A stretch of 64,000 nt of DNA from Streptomyces sp. SAI-127 (GCF_029894425.1 NZ_JARXYJ010000001.1:5580001-5644000), one strand, 5' to 3'. Counted from the stretch's first letter, positions 16,941-26,031 are shown. Translations and numbers: made by a program. Notes: generated from the sequence alone by a model not told the origin.

Positions 16941-17366
16941 ATGAGTACTGAACCCATCCGCTTCGACACCAAGATCGCCGTCCTGCTGCGCGAGGACCTG
17001 GAGACCTGGCAGCGCCTGAACGTCACCGCGTTCCTCGTCAGCGGCCTGGGCACCCAGGCCCCGGAGGTGCTCGGTGAGCCGTACGAGGACGCCGACGGCA
17101 TCCCCTACCTGCCGATGTTCCGGCAGCCGGTGCTGGTCTTCGAGGGCACCAAGGAGACGCTGAAGACGGCCCACGCGCGCGTGCTGTCCCGTTCGCTCCC
17201 GCGTGCGCTCTTCACGAGCGACCTGTTCGCGACGGGCAACGACCGGGACAACCGCGCGGCGGTCCGGGCGGTCGCGACGGGGGAGCTGGACCTGGTGGGC
17301 CTCGCGGTGTACGGGCCGCGCAACGCCGTGGACAAGGTGCTCAAGGGTGCGCGGATGCATCCGTGA
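16941..17366 (+). CDS. DUF2000 family protein
   Basis: A 141-residue protein with the family hallmarks KIAVLLREDLETWQRLNVTA, YLPMFRQPVLVFEG and ATGELDLVGLAVYGPRN. The fold resembles peptidyl-tRNA hydrolase PTH2, but the activity is not defined. It is divergent from an AraC regulator 49 bases away, the usual layout for a regulator and its target, and ends four bases before the convergent MFS gene. Confidence 0.8.
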   Translation: MSTEPIRFDTKIAVLLREDLETWQRLNVTAFLVSGLGTQAPEVLGEPYEDADGIPYLPMFRQPVLVFEGTKETLKTAHARVLSRSLPRALFTSDLFATGNDRDNRAAVRAVATGELDLVGLAVYGPRNAVDKVLKGARMHP

Positions 17367-17370
17367 CGGA

Positions 17371-18630
17371 TCAGGCCGGGCTGGCCTCGGTGGCGGCGGA
17401 CTTCTCCGATACGGCGGCCTCGGCGGCCGTTTCCGTGGACAGCCGGCGCATGAGGGCGGCGTACCCCACCGCCGCCACCGTCCCGACGACCGCGCACAGT
17501 CCCCACAGCCACTCCGCCCCGAACCGGTCGATGACGAAACCGGACATCAGGGGCGCCACGAGGGCGGCGACGGACCAGGACAGGGTGTACATGCCCTGGT
17601 AGCGGCCGCGGCCGTGGGCGGGGGAGAGGCGGACGACGAGCCCGGTCTGGGTGGGCGCGTTGATCATCTCGCCCAGGGTCCACACGCAGACGGTGAGCGC
17701 GAAGAGGCCGACGGACCCGGCGAAGGCGGTGAGCCCGAAGCCGTATCCCGCCAGCAGGGACGAGACCACGAGGAGGCGCTGGGGGTCCCGGTCCTGGATG
17801 AACCGGGTCACCGGGATCTGCAGCGCGACGATCAGGACGCCGTTCAGGGCGATGGCCAGGCCGTAGTCGGCGGGCGTGAACCCGGCCTCGCCCATCGCGA
17901 CGGGCAGTCCGATGGAACCCTGCTGGAAGATCACGGCGACCAGGAAGGACAGCCCCACGACGCTCATGAACCGCCGGTCGCGCAGGACGGTGCCGAGGCC
18001 GACGTCGTCGCCCGCCTGCGTGGTCCGCGGCGCGGTGGGCCGGGACTCGGGCAGCTTGAGGAAGACGAGGACCGCGCAGACGGCCGTCATCCCGGCCTCG
18101 ATCAGGAAGCCCGCGAGATAGCTGTACTCGGCGATGAACCCGGCGGCCATGGAGGAGACGGCGAAACCGAGGTTGATGGCCCAGTAGTTGAGCGAGAAGG
18201 CCCTGACCCGGTCCTCGGGCCGCACGATGTCGGCCATCATCGCCTGCACGGCCGGCCGGGAGGCGTTCGAGGCCATGCCGACCAGGAACGCGACGGCGGC
18301 GATGGCCACGGGGTGGTGCATGAAGCCGAGCAGCGCGACGGAGGCGGCGGTGGCGGACTGCGCGACGAGCAGGGTGGGCCGCCGTCCGAGCCGGTCGGTC
18401 ATCACGCCCGCCCCGATCGACGACACGATTCCGCCCAGCCCGTGCAGCGAGGCGACGAGACCGGCGTAGGAGGCGGAGTAGCCGCGGTCGAGGGTCAGGT
18501 ACAGGGCCATGAACGTGGCGACGAAGGCACCCAGCCGGTTGACGAGGGTGCTGGTCCACAGCCACCAGAACTCGCGGGGGAGCCCGGAGACGGTCTCGCG
18601 GGTGGCGCGTCTCAGGGTGGCGAGTGGCAT
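17371..18630 (-). CDS. MFS transporter
   Basis: A 419-residue protein with 12 predicted membrane helices. The loop 2-3 motif A is present (GAGVMTDRLGRRPTLL, about residues 73-88) and repeated weakly in the second half (VTRFIQDRDPQRLLV). The GMASNASRPAVQAMMAD segment places it in the DHA1-type exporter group. Probable drug or metabolite efflux in the cytoplasmic membrane; substrate unknown. GGGGGA six bases before the ATG. The promoter region, shared with gpmA, holds GTAAGT/ACTTAC arms (18647-18652, 18672-18677). Confidence 0.85.
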   Translation of the reverse strand: MPLATLRRATRETVSGLPREFWWLWTSTLVNRLGAFVATFMALYLTLDRGYSASYAGLVASLHGLGGIVSSIGAGVMTDRLGRRPTLLVAQSATAASVALLGFMHHPVAIAAVAFLVGMASNASRPAVQAMMADIVRPEDRVRAFSLNYWAINLGFAVSSMAAGFIAEYSYLAGFLIEAGMTAVCAVLVFLKLPESRPTAPRTTQAGDDVGLGTVLRDRRFMSVVGLSFLVAVIFQQGSIGLPVAMGEAGFTPADYGLAIALNGVLIVALQIPVTRFIQDRDPQRLLVVSSLLAGYGFGLTAFAGSVGLFALTVCVWTLGEMINAPTQTGLVVRLSPAHGRGRYQGMYTLSWSVAALVAPLMSGFVIDRFGAEWLWGLCAVVGTVAAVGYAALMRRLSTETAAEAAVSEKSAATEASPA

Positions 18631-18780
18631 GGACGGTCCCCCATGTGTAAGTGGCTCAGATAGTCAGCACAACTTACGAAGGCGGGGTAACGGCGGGCCA
18701 CTCAATTAACAGATCCCGTCAACCGTCCGTCTGTCGAGCGGGCACCACCCGGATGGAGGGCGTGGATTACGCTCATACGC

Positions 18781-19542
18781 ATGGCCGACGCACCGTACAA
18801 GCTGATCCTCCTCCGCCACGGCGAGAGCGAATGGAACGCGAAGAACCTGTTCACCGGCTGGGTGGACGTCACCCTCAACGAGAAGGGCGAGAAGGAGGCA
18901 GTCCGCGGCGGCGAACTCCTGAAGGACGCCGACCTCCTGCCCGACGTGGTCCACACGTCCCTCCAGAAGCGCGCGATCCGCACCGCCCAGCTGGCGCTGG
19001 AGTCCGCGGACCGCCACTGGATCCCGGTCCACCGCTCCTGGCGCCTGAACGAGCGCCACTACGGCGCCCTCCAGGGCAAGGACAAGGCCCAGACCCTCGC
19101 GGAGTTCGGCGAGGAGCAGTTCATGCTGTGGCGCCGCTCCTACGACACCCCGCCGCCCCCGCTCTCGGACGACTCCGAGTTCTCCCAGGCGTCCGACCCG
19201 CGCTACGCCACGATCCCCCCGGAGCTCCGCCCCCGCACGGAGTGCCTGAAGGACGTCGTCGTCCGCATGCTCCCGTACTGGTACGACGGCATCGTCCCGG
19301 ACCTCCTGACGGGCCGCACGGTCCTGGTCGCGGCCCACGGCAACAGCCTCCGCGCCCTGGTCAAGCACCTGGACGGCGTCTCCGACGCCGACATCGCGGG
19401 CCTGAACATCCCGACGGGCATCCCGCTGTACTACGAACTCGACGCGTCCTTCAACCCGGTCACCCCGGGCGGCAAGTACCTGGACCCGGAGGCGGCTGCG
19501 GCGGCCATCGAGGCGGTCAAGAACCAGGGCAAGAAGAAGTAG
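18781..19542 (+). CDS. gpmA: 2,3-bisphosphoglycerate-dependent phosphoglycerate mutase
   Basis: A 253-residue glycolytic enzyme interconverting 3- and 2-phosphoglycerate in the cytoplasm. The phosphohistidine motif [20 protein letters not shown] (H13) opens the protein; [17 protein letters not shown] and the second catalytic His ([15 protein letters not shown]) follow. Length matches dPGM. TACGCT seven bases before the ATG marks a leaderless start, and a hairpin terminator follows. Confidence 0.95.
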   Translation: MADAPYKLILLRHGESEWNAKNLFTGWVDVTLNEKGEKEAVRGGELLKDADLLPDVVHTSLQKRAIRTAQLALESADRHWIPVHRSWRLNERHYGALQGKDKAQTLAEFGEEQFMLWRRSYDTPPPPLSDDSEFSQASDPRYATIPPELRPRTECLKDVVVRMLPYWYDGIVPDLLTGRTVLVAAHGNSLRALVKHLDGVSDADIAGLNIPTGIPLYYELDASFNPVTPGGKYLDPEAAAAAIEAVKNQGKKK

Positions 19543-19554
19543 CCATATCGATCA

Positions 19555-19590
19555 TGCCTCCCACCTGCGCATACGGCGCGGGTGGGGGCA
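19555..19590 (+). terminator. hairpin terminator after gpmA
   Basis: Arms TGCCTCCCACC and GGTGGGGGCA (19555-19570, 19576-19590) with a small bulge, then TTTCC. Confidence 0.65.
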
Positions 19591-19626
19591 TTTCCATCCC
19601 AGCCTGCCGCGTCTGAGCGGCCGCCG

Positions 19627-20478
19627 TCACGTCCCCGACGGGCGTGGTTGTTCCGGTGGTACCGAGCTCTCGGCGGCTGCCATCCACTGGTCCAGGTCGG
19701 CCTGGGTGAACTCCGCCCACGGGGGGACTCCGGGGAGTTGGCGGAGGAGGTCGTAGGCCTCGGGGATGTGGGCTCCGCGGAGGACCGGGCAGTGGCAGCC
19801 GGCGATGACCTCGGCGTTCAGGTGCTGGAAGTCGCTGACGACCGCCCCGAACTTCTGGGCGTCCAGCAGGGCGACCCAGGGGGAGACCAGTCGTCCGCCG
19901 AAGAACTGGCCGTCGCGGAACTCGTCCGGCGACAGCGCCGCCGTCTCGGGCACAGGGGTCGGCACGTTCGTGGCGAAGGTGTCAACGGCCCACAGGACGT
20001 TGGCCTTCGGGTCGAAAAGGGCGCGGGTCGTGGGGTTGTCGTACAGCGGCGGTCGCTTGGCGACCAGGGTGCGGTCACCCGCGTCGATCGTGTCGCCGTC
20101 GGTCATGAAGCGGCACCGGTTGACGGGGGTCTCCCACTCCTCGGCCATGCGGCCGATGGAGAACCATGTCGTCAGCAGGGTCGCGTTCGGGCATTCCGCG
20201 AGGACCGCCAGGAGGTTGCCGGCATGGTCGCGGTCGTCGTGGGTGAGGAAGATCCACCGTACGTCCAGGGGATCCACGATGGACCAGGCCGCCTCCAGCC
20301 ACTGGGAGCGCACCGCGGGCGCCCCGGTGTCCACGAGGACCGGTTCGGCCCCCCGGATCACCATCGAGTTCATCGGGAAGTGGCCGACCGGCGGGGCCTC
20401 GAGGGCCCACGGGATGACGAACGTCTCCTCGGCGATCTTGTACGGCTGCAGAAGGTCGAAACTCTCCATGGTTGTCAT
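19627..20478 (-). CDS. MBL-fold metallo-hydrolase with HxDxDH metal motif
   Basis: A 283-residue protein of the metallo-beta-lactamase superfamily (NSMVIRGAEPVLVDTGAP, then IFLTHDDRDHAGN). The canonical HxHxDH reads HDDRDH, with Asp in place of the second His, which recalls flavodiiron oxidase-type MBL domains (HxExDH). Later metal positions are hard to place: FDPKANVLWAVDTFA supplies the bridging Asp, and AEVIAGCHCPV carries a late His. It may bind a di-iron or other non-zinc centre. AGGAG seven bases before ATG 20478 supports the start. It lies downstream of a Cys-rich peptide gene but is separated by a strong terminator. Confidence 0.78.
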   Translation of the reverse strand: MTTMESFDLLQPYKIAEETFVIPWALEAPPVGHFPMNSMVIRGAEPVLVDTGAPAVRSQWLEAAWSIVDPLDVRWIFLTHDDRDHAGNLLAVLAECPNATLLTTWFSIGRMAEEWETPVNRCRFMTDGDTIDAGDRTLVAKRPPLYDNPTTRALFDPKANVLWAVDTFATNVPTPVPETAALSPDEFRDGQFFGGRLVSPWVALLDAQKFGAVVSDFQHLNAEVIAGCHCPVLRGAHIPEAYDLLRQLPGVPPWAEFTQADLDQWMAAAESSVPPEQPRPSGT

Positions 20479-20662
20479 CGCTGCTCTCCTAGACAGGGCG
20501 AGCGCCTCGACGCCTGGCAGGCCGAAAGCGGCGGCGCCGGCAGGGCCAGGGGATCGACAGGTCGGCCCGGTGGGCCTCCCCGTGCCGAAGGGGCGTCCCC
20601 CGTCCCTCCCCTTCATGCTCCCCCTCCCCACCCACCCGGTCGACCCGAGCAGTCCACGTGAC

Positions 20663-20702
20663 ACGACGAGGGGCCCCGGTGTCCCCCGGGGCCCCTCGTC
20701 GT
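20663..20702. terminator. strong bidirectional hairpin terminator
   Basis: Seventeen-base perfect arms (20663-20679, 20686-20702) with a six-base loop, 25 bases beyond the stop of the Cys-rich gene. Confidence 0.85.
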
Positions 20703-20727
20703 CGTACGAGATCCAGCCGTACCAGCT

Positions 20728-20886
20728 TCAGCCGCACTGGCACGGATTGCCCGACTGGCACCCGCACCCGCAGCCCGACCCGCAGCCGCACGCGCCGATG
20801 ACCGTCAGGGTCCTGATCGCGGCGGGCTGCTCGGTCGGGCGTTCCTGCGTGGGGTCGGGCTGGGGAGTGCTGGGGGATTCGGCCAT
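20728..20886 (-). CDS. 52-residue Cys/Gly-rich small protein
   Basis: Too short for most gene finders but well supported: GAGGAGGGA ends three bases before the ATG and a 17-bp-arm terminator follows. The N-terminal half is Pro/Gln/Glu-rich (SPSTPQPDPTQERPTEQPA), the middle has TLTVIGACG, and the last 20 residues hold seven Cys in alternation with Gly (CGCGSGCGCGC, then CQCG). This resembles a metal-binding, metallothionein-like tail, or a substrate for thiol chemistry. No export signal is seen and no modifying enzyme is adjacent. Function unknown. Confidence 0.7.
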   Translation of the reverse strand: MAESPSTPQPDPTQERPTEQPAAIRTLTVIGACGCGSGCGCGCQSGNPCQCG

Positions 20887-21041
20887 GGGTCCCTCCTCGA
20901 GGCGAGGGCCAGAACGTCCCGACTGTCGGACCAGGCCCTGTCCCCATTGCATGCCCGCTGCACTGGGCGCATCAACGGCGCACAGAGGCTTGCGCACGCC
21001 CGAACGGGACCCGGCACACCCCAGGAACACCCCGGGAGGGG

Positions 21042-21731
21042 TCAGGCCCCTTCCACCCCGGTCACCGGCTGGATGTCCTGCTGGAGGTCGTCCGCGTGCT
21101 CACCCGTCACCAGGTACACCACTCGCTTGGCGACCGACACCGCGTGGTCGGCGAACCGCTCGTAGTAGCGGCCGAGCAGCGTCACGTCGACCGCCGTCTC
21201 GATGCCGTGCTTCCACTTGTCGTCCAGCAGGTGCTGGAAGAGCGTGCGGTGCAGCAGGTCCATCTCGTCGTCGTCCTGCTCCAGCTGGAGCGCCAGGTCG
21301 ACGTCCTTGGTGATGATGACCTCCGCCGCCTTGGCCATCAGGCGCTGCGCCAGCTGGCCCATCTCCAGGATGGTCGCGTGCAGGTCGTGCGGGATGGCCT
21401 TCTCGGGGAAGCGCAGCCGGGCCAGCTTCGCCACGTGCTGGGCCAGGTCGCCGGAGCGCTCCAGGTCGGCCGACATGCGCAGCGAGGTGACCACGATACG
21501 GAGGTCCGTCGCCACCGGCTGCTGCCGGGCGAGCAGCGCTATCGCCCGGGCCTCCAGGTCGTGCTGGAGGTCGTCCACCTTCTGGTCGGCCTCGATCACG
21601 CTCTCGGCCAGCTTCAGGTCGGAGTCGAGGATGGCCGTCGTGGCGCGTCCGATCGCCGAGCCGACCAGCCGGGCCATCTCCACCAGACCGTCGCCGATCG
21701 AATCAAGTTCCTCGTGGTACGCGTCCCGCAT
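21042..21731 (-). CDS. phoU: phosphate signalling regulator PhoU
   Basis: A 229-residue PhoU of two three-helix bundles. Each has the metal-cluster motif E/D-x-x-x-D (ESVIEADQKVDDLQHDLEAR in the first, QLEQDDDEMDLLHRTLFQ in the second). PhoU links the Pst importer to the PhoR kinase and dampens signalling when phosphate is plentiful. It is divergent from phoR-phoP, as in other streptomycetes, and a PHO box lies between. MRDAYHEELDSIGDGLVEM is the conserved start, used to set the ATG. Confidence 0.93.
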   Translation of the reverse strand: MRDAYHEELDSIGDGLVEMARLVGSAIGRATTAILDSDLKLAESVIEADQKVDDLQHDLEARAIALLARQQPVATDLRIVVTSLRMSADLERSGDLAQHVAKLARLRFPEKAIPHDLHATILEMGQLAQRLMAKAAEVIITKDVDLALQLEQDDDEMDLLHRTLFQHLLDDKWKHGIETAVDVTLLGRYYERFADHAVSVAKRVVYLVTGEHADDLQQDIQPVTGVEGA

Positions 21732-21848
21732 CAGGGTTCCCTCTCGTACGTCATTCCTGTGGGTTCCAGGGGCCAAAACCGGCCGTGAAACCGGTGCTGC
21801 GTACCCCACGCTCCCACGTTCGGTCCTGTACGCGTCCGTTTCCGCCCT

Positions 21849-21881
21849 CCCAAATGAACCAATACTGGCTCCAAGGTGAAC
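21849..21881 (-). promoter_or_regulatory. PHO box: three 11-bp direct repeat units
   Basis: On the minus strand three units follow at exact 11-base spacing: GTTCACC (21881-21875), AGCCAGT (21870-21864) and GTTCATT (21859-21853), each followed by four spacer bases. This matches the PhoP-binding direct-repeat unit of Streptomyces (GTTCACC consensus). It lies 118 bases upstream of phoU and 74 before phoR, so PhoP could control both directions. Confidence 0.85.
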
Positions 21882-21954
21882 TCTGGGCGACGAGTGTTCG
21901 AGCTCGCACTCGGACGGCTGTGGCCAGGACCGATCCCATGCCTAACCTGGAGGC

Positions 21955-23208
21955 ATGGACGTGAACGCGGCGGTCGCCGCAGCGGCAGCGATCGCCGGTG
22001 TGCTCACCGGTGTCATCGCCATGCTGGCGTTCCGCTGGAGCGAGCGGGAGCAGAAACGCCCCACCCGCACCTCCCTGCACACGGACCCGGTGCTTCCGCC
22101 GGGCGTGGACACCGTCCTGTCGGTGCTCCGTTCCTCGGCCGTCGTCCTCGACGAGGCCGACGCCGTGGTCAAGGCGAGCTCCGCCGCGTACGCCCTCGGG
22201 CTGGTCCGCGGCGGCAAGCTCTCCGTGGAGCCGATGCTCCAGATGGCCCGGGACACCAGGAGGGACGGGGAGATACGGCAGGTGGAGCTGGACCTCCCCA
22301 GGCGGGGGACCGGACGCGGGGAGGCACTCGCGGTCTCCGCGCGCGTCGCACCGCTCGGCTCCCGGCTGGTGCTGCTCCTCGTGGAGGACCTCACCGAGGC
22401 CCGGCGTATCGAAGCGGTACGACGCGACTTCGTCGCGAACGTCAGCCATGAGCTCAAGACCCCCGTCGGCGCGCTCTCCCTCCTGTCCGAGGCCGTCATG
22501 GACGCCTCGGAGGACCCGGAGGCCGTGGAGCGCTTCGCCGGCCGGATGCAGATCGAGGCCACCCGCCTGACCAGCCTGGTCCAGGAGCTCATCGACCTCT
22601 CCCGGGTGCAGAACGACGACCCGCTGGAGGACGCCGAGCCCGTCCGCGTGGACGAGCTGGTCGCCGAGGCCATCGACCGGTGCCGGCACCAGGCGGGTAC
22701 CAAGCAGATCACCATGGCCGCCGCCGGCGCGGCCGAGCTGCGTGTCTGGGGCAACCGCGGCCAGCTGGCCGCCGCTCTCGGCAACCTCGTCGAGAACGCC
22801 GTCAACTACTCACCCGCCCGCACCCGGGTCGGCATAGCCGCCCGCCGGGTGTCCGTGCCGGGCGGCGACCTGATCGAGGTCGCCGTCACCGACCAGGGCA
22901 TCGGTATCTCCGACAAGGACAAGGAGCGCATCTTCGAGCGCTTCTACCGCGTCGACCCGGCCCGCTCCCGCCAGACCGGCGGTACCGGACTCGGTCTCGC
23001 CATCGTCAAACACGTGGCCGCCTCGCACGGCGGGGAGGTCACGGTGTGGAGTTCTGAGGGACAGGGCTCCACGTTCACCCTCAGGCTGCCGGAGGCGGGC
23101 GCGGCCCGCGACCGCGCGCTCCAGCACCCCGACCTCGACGACGAGGACGGGCCCACTCCCGAGTCGGCTTCTTACGACCCGCTTCCCGCCCCGGAGGTCC
23201 TTCCGTGA
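21955..23208 (+). CDS. phoR: phosphate sensor histidine kinase PhoR
   Basis: A 417-residue SenX3-like kinase. One membrane helix (residues 5-27) leads to a PAS-like domain (about 45-150) and the HisKA domain with phosphoacceptor H165 (VANVSHELKTPVG). The HATPase domain follows (NLVENAVNYSP, DQGIGISDKDKERIFERFYR, GGTGLGLAIVKHV). There is no large extracellular sensor, consistent with sensing through PhoU and Pst. Its stop overlaps the phoP start by four bases. ATG 21955 has both GGAGG and a TAACCT box six bases upstream, so the message may be nearly leaderless. Confidence 0.95.
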   Translation: MDVNAAVAAAAAIAGVLTGVIAMLAFRWSEREQKRPTRTSLHTDPVLPPGVDTVLSVLRSSAVVLDEADAVVKASSAAYALGLVRGGKLSVEPMLQMARDTRRDGEIRQVELDLPRRGTGRGEALAVSARVAPLGSRLVLLLVEDLTEARRIEAVRRDFVANVSHELKTPVGALSLLSEAVMDASEDPEAVERFAGRMQIEATRLTSLVQELIDLSRVQNDDPLEDAEPVRVDELVAEAIDRCRHQAGTKQITMAAAGAAELRVWGNRGQLAAALGNLVENAVNYSPARTRVGIAARRVSVPGGDLIEVAVTDQGIGISDKDKERIFERFYRVDPARSRQTGGTGLGLAIVKHVAASHGGEVTVWSSEGQGSTFTLRLPEAGAARDRALQHPDLDDEDGPTPESASYDPLPAPEVLP

Positions 23209-23885
23209 CCCGAGTGCTCGTCGTCGAGGACGAGGAGTCCTTCTCCGACGCCCTTTCGTACATGCTCCGCAAGGAGGGCTTCGAGGTCGCTGTCGCGACC
23301 ACGGGCCCCGACGGACTCGACGAGTTCGAGCGCAACGGCGCCGACCTCGTCCTCCTCGACCTGATGCTGCCGGGCCTGCCCGGCACGGAGGTCTGCCGCC
23401 AGCTGCGCGGCCGCTCCAACGTCCCCGTCATCATGGTGACCGCCAAGGACAGCGAGATCGACAAGGTCGTCGGCCTGGAAATAGGAGCCGATGACTATGT
23501 CACCAAGCCGTTCTCCTCGCGCGAGCTGGTCGCCCGCATCCGCGCCGTCCTGCGCCGCCGCGGCGAGCCCGAGGAGGTCACCCCGGCCGCCCTGGAGGCC
23601 GGTCCGGTCCGCATGGACGTGGACCGCCACGTGGTCACGGTCTCCGGCTCCAAGGTCGACCTGCCCCTCAAGGAGTTCGACCTGCTGGAGATGCTGCTGC
23701 GCAACGCCGGCCGCGTCCTGACCCGTATGCAGCTCATCGACCGCGTCTGGGGCGCCGACTACGTCGGCGACACCAAGACCCTCGACGTCCACGTCAAGCG
23801 CCTGCGCGCCAAGATCGAGCCGGACCCGGGCGCGCCGAGGTACCTGGTGACGGTGCGCGGTCTCGGCTACAAGTTCGAGCCGTAA
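23205..23885 (+). CDS. phoP: phosphate response regulator PhoP
   Basis: A 226-residue OmpR-type regulator. The receiver domain (1-120) has D52 as phosphoacceptor (VLLDLMLPG) and the TAKDSEIDKVVGLEIGADDY alpha4-beta5 face. The winged-helix domain (about 130-226) ends VRGLGYKFEP. Phosphorylated PhoP binds PHO boxes to switch on phosphate scavenging and represses much secondary metabolism. GTG start overlaps the phoR stop (GTGA). Confidence 0.96.
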   Translation: MTRVLVVEDEESFSDALSYMLRKEGFEVAVATTGPDGLDEFERNGADLVLLDLMLPGLPGTEVCRQLRGRSNVPVIMVTAKDSEIDKVVGLEIGADDYVTKPFSSRELVARIRAVLRRRGEPEEVTPAALEAGPVRMDVDRHVVTVSGSKVDLPLKEFDLLEMLLRNAGRVLTRMQLIDRVWGADYVGDTKTLDVHVKRLRAKIEPDPGAPRYLVTVRGLGYKFEP

Positions 23886-23900
23886 AGAGGAACGTCTCAC

Positions 23901-23950
23901 GTACGCCGAAGGGCGGGACCCGCTGGAGGGGGTCCCGCCCTTCGGCGTAC
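23901..23950. terminator. strong bidirectional terminator after phoP
   Basis: Perfect 20-base arms (23901-23920, 23931-23950) with a 10-base loop, between phoP and the convergent lipoprotein gene. Confidence 0.9.
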
Positions 23951-23970
23951 GACGATCCTGTACGGGCCGC

Positions 23971-24633
23971 TCAGTGGCTCGCGGCCGACTCGGTCGCCGT
24001 CACGCTCGCGGAGGCGGCGTCGGTCGGCGTGACGGAGCCGCTCGGCGTGGCTGAGCCGCTGGGGGTCGCGGAGCCGGTCGGCTTCGGCGAGGCCTGCGGC
24101 GCCGACGGGACGGCGGTCGGGCCCCACTTGGTGAAGTAGCTGTCGGCCGGGACCACGAAGGCGCGCAGGCTCACGTCACCGGTCGTGCTGAAGGTGAAGG
24201 TGACCTTCTGGGCGTTGCCGTCCTTGACGCTCTCGCCGATCTCGGCCACCGCGGCGGAGGCGTTGCCCTTGCCGCCCAGGATGACGGAGCCGTGGGCCGG
24301 GACGGTCACCTTGCCCTTGCCCTTGGCGGGCGTGATCTCGGCGCTGCCGCCGCCCTCGACGCTCACGGCGTCCAGCGTCTGGGCGGTGCCGGTGGTGTTG
24401 AAGAGGGTGGCGGAGACCACGGCGGGTCCCTTGGTCTCGCCCGAGGCCTCGGTGGTGGGCTGGGTGATGACCACGACGTTCTGGAGCCTGATGCCGCCGA
24501 CGCTGGTCTCCGCGTTGTCCGGCTTGACCTCCAGCGTCTGGGCGTTGTTTCCGGCCGAGCACGCGGAGAGCGCGGTGACCGAGAACGCGATGGCGGCGGC
24601 GGCGAGGACGCCGCGTCGAAGGCTGCTGCTCAC
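23971..24633 (-). CDS. lipoprotein, PCuAC/DUF461-like
   Basis: A 220-residue exported lipoprotein with lipobox LSAC (Cys at about residue 25). The mature part is beta-rich (IRLQNVVVITQPTTEASGET, PAVVSATLFNTTG, KVTVPAHGSVILGGK) and ends in a disordered Ser/Pro/Thr tail with ATPSG repeats. The layout resembles the PCuAC (DUF461) copper-chaperone fold, but the Met/His copper ligands of true PCuAC are not evident, so metal binding is doubtful. AAGGAG precedes the GTG start. Conserved next to phoP in Streptomyces. Confidence 0.75.
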   Translation of the reverse strand: MSSSLRRGVLAAAAIAFSVTALSACSAGNNAQTLEVKPDNAETSVGGIRLQNVVVITQPTTEASGETKGPAVVSATLFNTTGTAQTLDAVSVEGGGSAEITPAKGKGKVTVPAHGSVILGGKGNASAAVAEIGESVKDGNAQKVTFTFSTTGDVSLRAFVVPADSYFTKWGPTAVPSAPQASPKPTGSATPSGSATPSGSVTPTDAASASVTATESAASH

Positions 24634-24889
24634 GGCGGCGGCAACTCCTTGACTTGAGCGAGGCGGCCGTAAAGCCGCGCTAAGTGTCTGTCAGCGGCCT
24701 CAGGTTACCGAGCCGTTCCCGCCGGGCCGCACCCGACCCTCCCCAAGAGCCGTATCTCTCCCGTCACTCCAGTCCACAAGTGACTCGTGAGTCACTTCCG
24801 TCCCGCACTCCGGCGCTCGTCCGGCATTCACATAAGAGGCTTCGGCATCCAGTAGCAAAACTTCAGTGAAGGAATGCGCGATCACCCCC

Positions 24890-24934
24890 GGAATTGATCA
24901 CCGGATGATCCGTCCGGCTCGTGTGATCAATTCC
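24890..24934. promoter_or_regulatory. 12-bp inverted repeat around a smaller palindrome, lipoprotein-carD intergenic region
   Basis: GGAATTGATCAC (24890-24901) and GTGATCAATTCC (24923-24934) are perfect inverse copies, 33 bases centre to centre (about three helical turns). Inside is CGGATGATCCG (24902-24912). The 598-base region between the divergent lipoprotein and carD genes is otherwise free of genes. Candidate operator for a dimeric or looping regulator. Confidence 0.5.
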
Positions 24935-25174
24935 TGAATCGGCGCGGAACCGACTCCTGGCTCCGAACGGAGTAGCGTAAGTCGCACACCTGGAACCGGA
25001 CATTTGTGGACGTTAGTCCGTTCGGAAGGGCTTCCGGATGTGTGTAACGTACGCGTTTCACCTCGACCGGAGAGCCGCTCCGACCTGCGAATACCTTCTT
25101 CCGCTCGGCCCGCGCAGCACGTTCCTGTTGCTGTTGTCAAGCCCCGAGATATGCCCTGACCTGCGAAAACGCCA

Positions 25175-25203
25175 TTCAGAACCCGCAGTTTCCGTGTTAC
25201 CCT
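25175..25203 (+). promoter_or_regulatory. putative carD promoter
   Basis: TTCAGA (25175-25180), a 17-base spacer and TACCCT (25198-25203) lie 29 bases before the carD start. The -10 fits the HrdB TANNNT form; the -35 is weak. GGAAGGG is the likely ribosome site. Confidence 0.4.
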
Positions 25204-25231
25204 GGATAGCCACGGAAGGGGTACCTGTCAC

Positions 25232-25714
25232 ATGACGTTCAAGGTTGGCGACACCGTGGTCTATCCCCATCACGGGGCCGCGCTGATCGAGGCTATCGAA
25301 ACTCGCCAGATCAAAGGCGTGGACAAGACCTACTTGGTTCTGAAGGTCGCCCAGGGTGACCTGACGGTGCGTGTGCCAGCGGACAATGCGGAGTTCGTCG
25401 GCGTGCGTGATGTGGTCGGTCAGGATGGGCTGGACCGGGTCTTCGAGGTGCTGCGCGCACCGTACGCCGAGGAGCCCACGAACTGGTCCCGTCGATACAA
25501 GGCAAACCTGGAGAAGCTCGCCTCCGGCGATGTCATCAAGGTCGCGGAAGTCGTGCGCGACCTGTGGCGTCGTGAGCGCGAGCGCGGACTCTCCGCAGGT
25601 GAGAAGCGCATGCTCGCCAAGGCTCGGCAGATCCTGGTGAGCGAACTCGCCCTCGCGGAGAACACGAACGAGGACAAGGCCGAGGCGCTGCTCGACGAGG
25701 TTCTCGCGTCCTGA
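25232..25714 (+). CDS. carD: CarD-family transcriptional regulator
   Basis: A 160-residue protein. Residues 1-60 are the RNA-polymerase-interacting domain ([20 protein letters not shown]). The rest is the helical DNA-binding domain ([40 protein letters not shown]). In actinobacteria CarD binds the RNAP beta subunit and stabilises the open complex, especially at rRNA promoters. Length and sequence match the actinobacterial form. Confidence 0.95.
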   Translation: MTFKVGDTVVYPHHGAALIEAIETRQIKGVDKTYLVLKVAQGDLTVRVPADNAEFVGVRDVVGQDGLDRVFEVLRAPYAEEPTNWSRRYKANLEKLASGDVIKVAEVVRDLWRRERERGLSAGEKRMLAKARQILVSELALAENTNEDKAEALLDEVLAS

Positions 25715-26031
25715 GCGGTCCCTGTGCAGGCACCTTGCCCGCTCAGCTCAGCACACACTGAATCCGAATTGCCGCACTGAAATGCCGCGGTGCCCGATGA
25801 CGCAACAGCTGTCGCCGGGCGCTGCGGCATGTCTGTCTCCGGATGCCGGACCTACGACGCCCCGTATTGACGTGCGCGTGTTCCTCTCGGAGAAAGATCC
25901 CCCGATACTTGGCGTGCCGGGCCCGGGCAGCTGGCTCGACCGGTGTCACGGAAGGGTCCGGTCAAGGCGTCGCGCCCGGCACGCTGTGTCCGTACCCACG
26001 TTGGCCGAGCACACAAACCTGACAGGAACCG

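Noticed and set aside
25864..25892. TTGACG followed at about 17 bases by GAGAAA as an ispD promoter
   Set aside because: The -10 does not fit TANNNT, and the position is 140 bases from the start with no other support.
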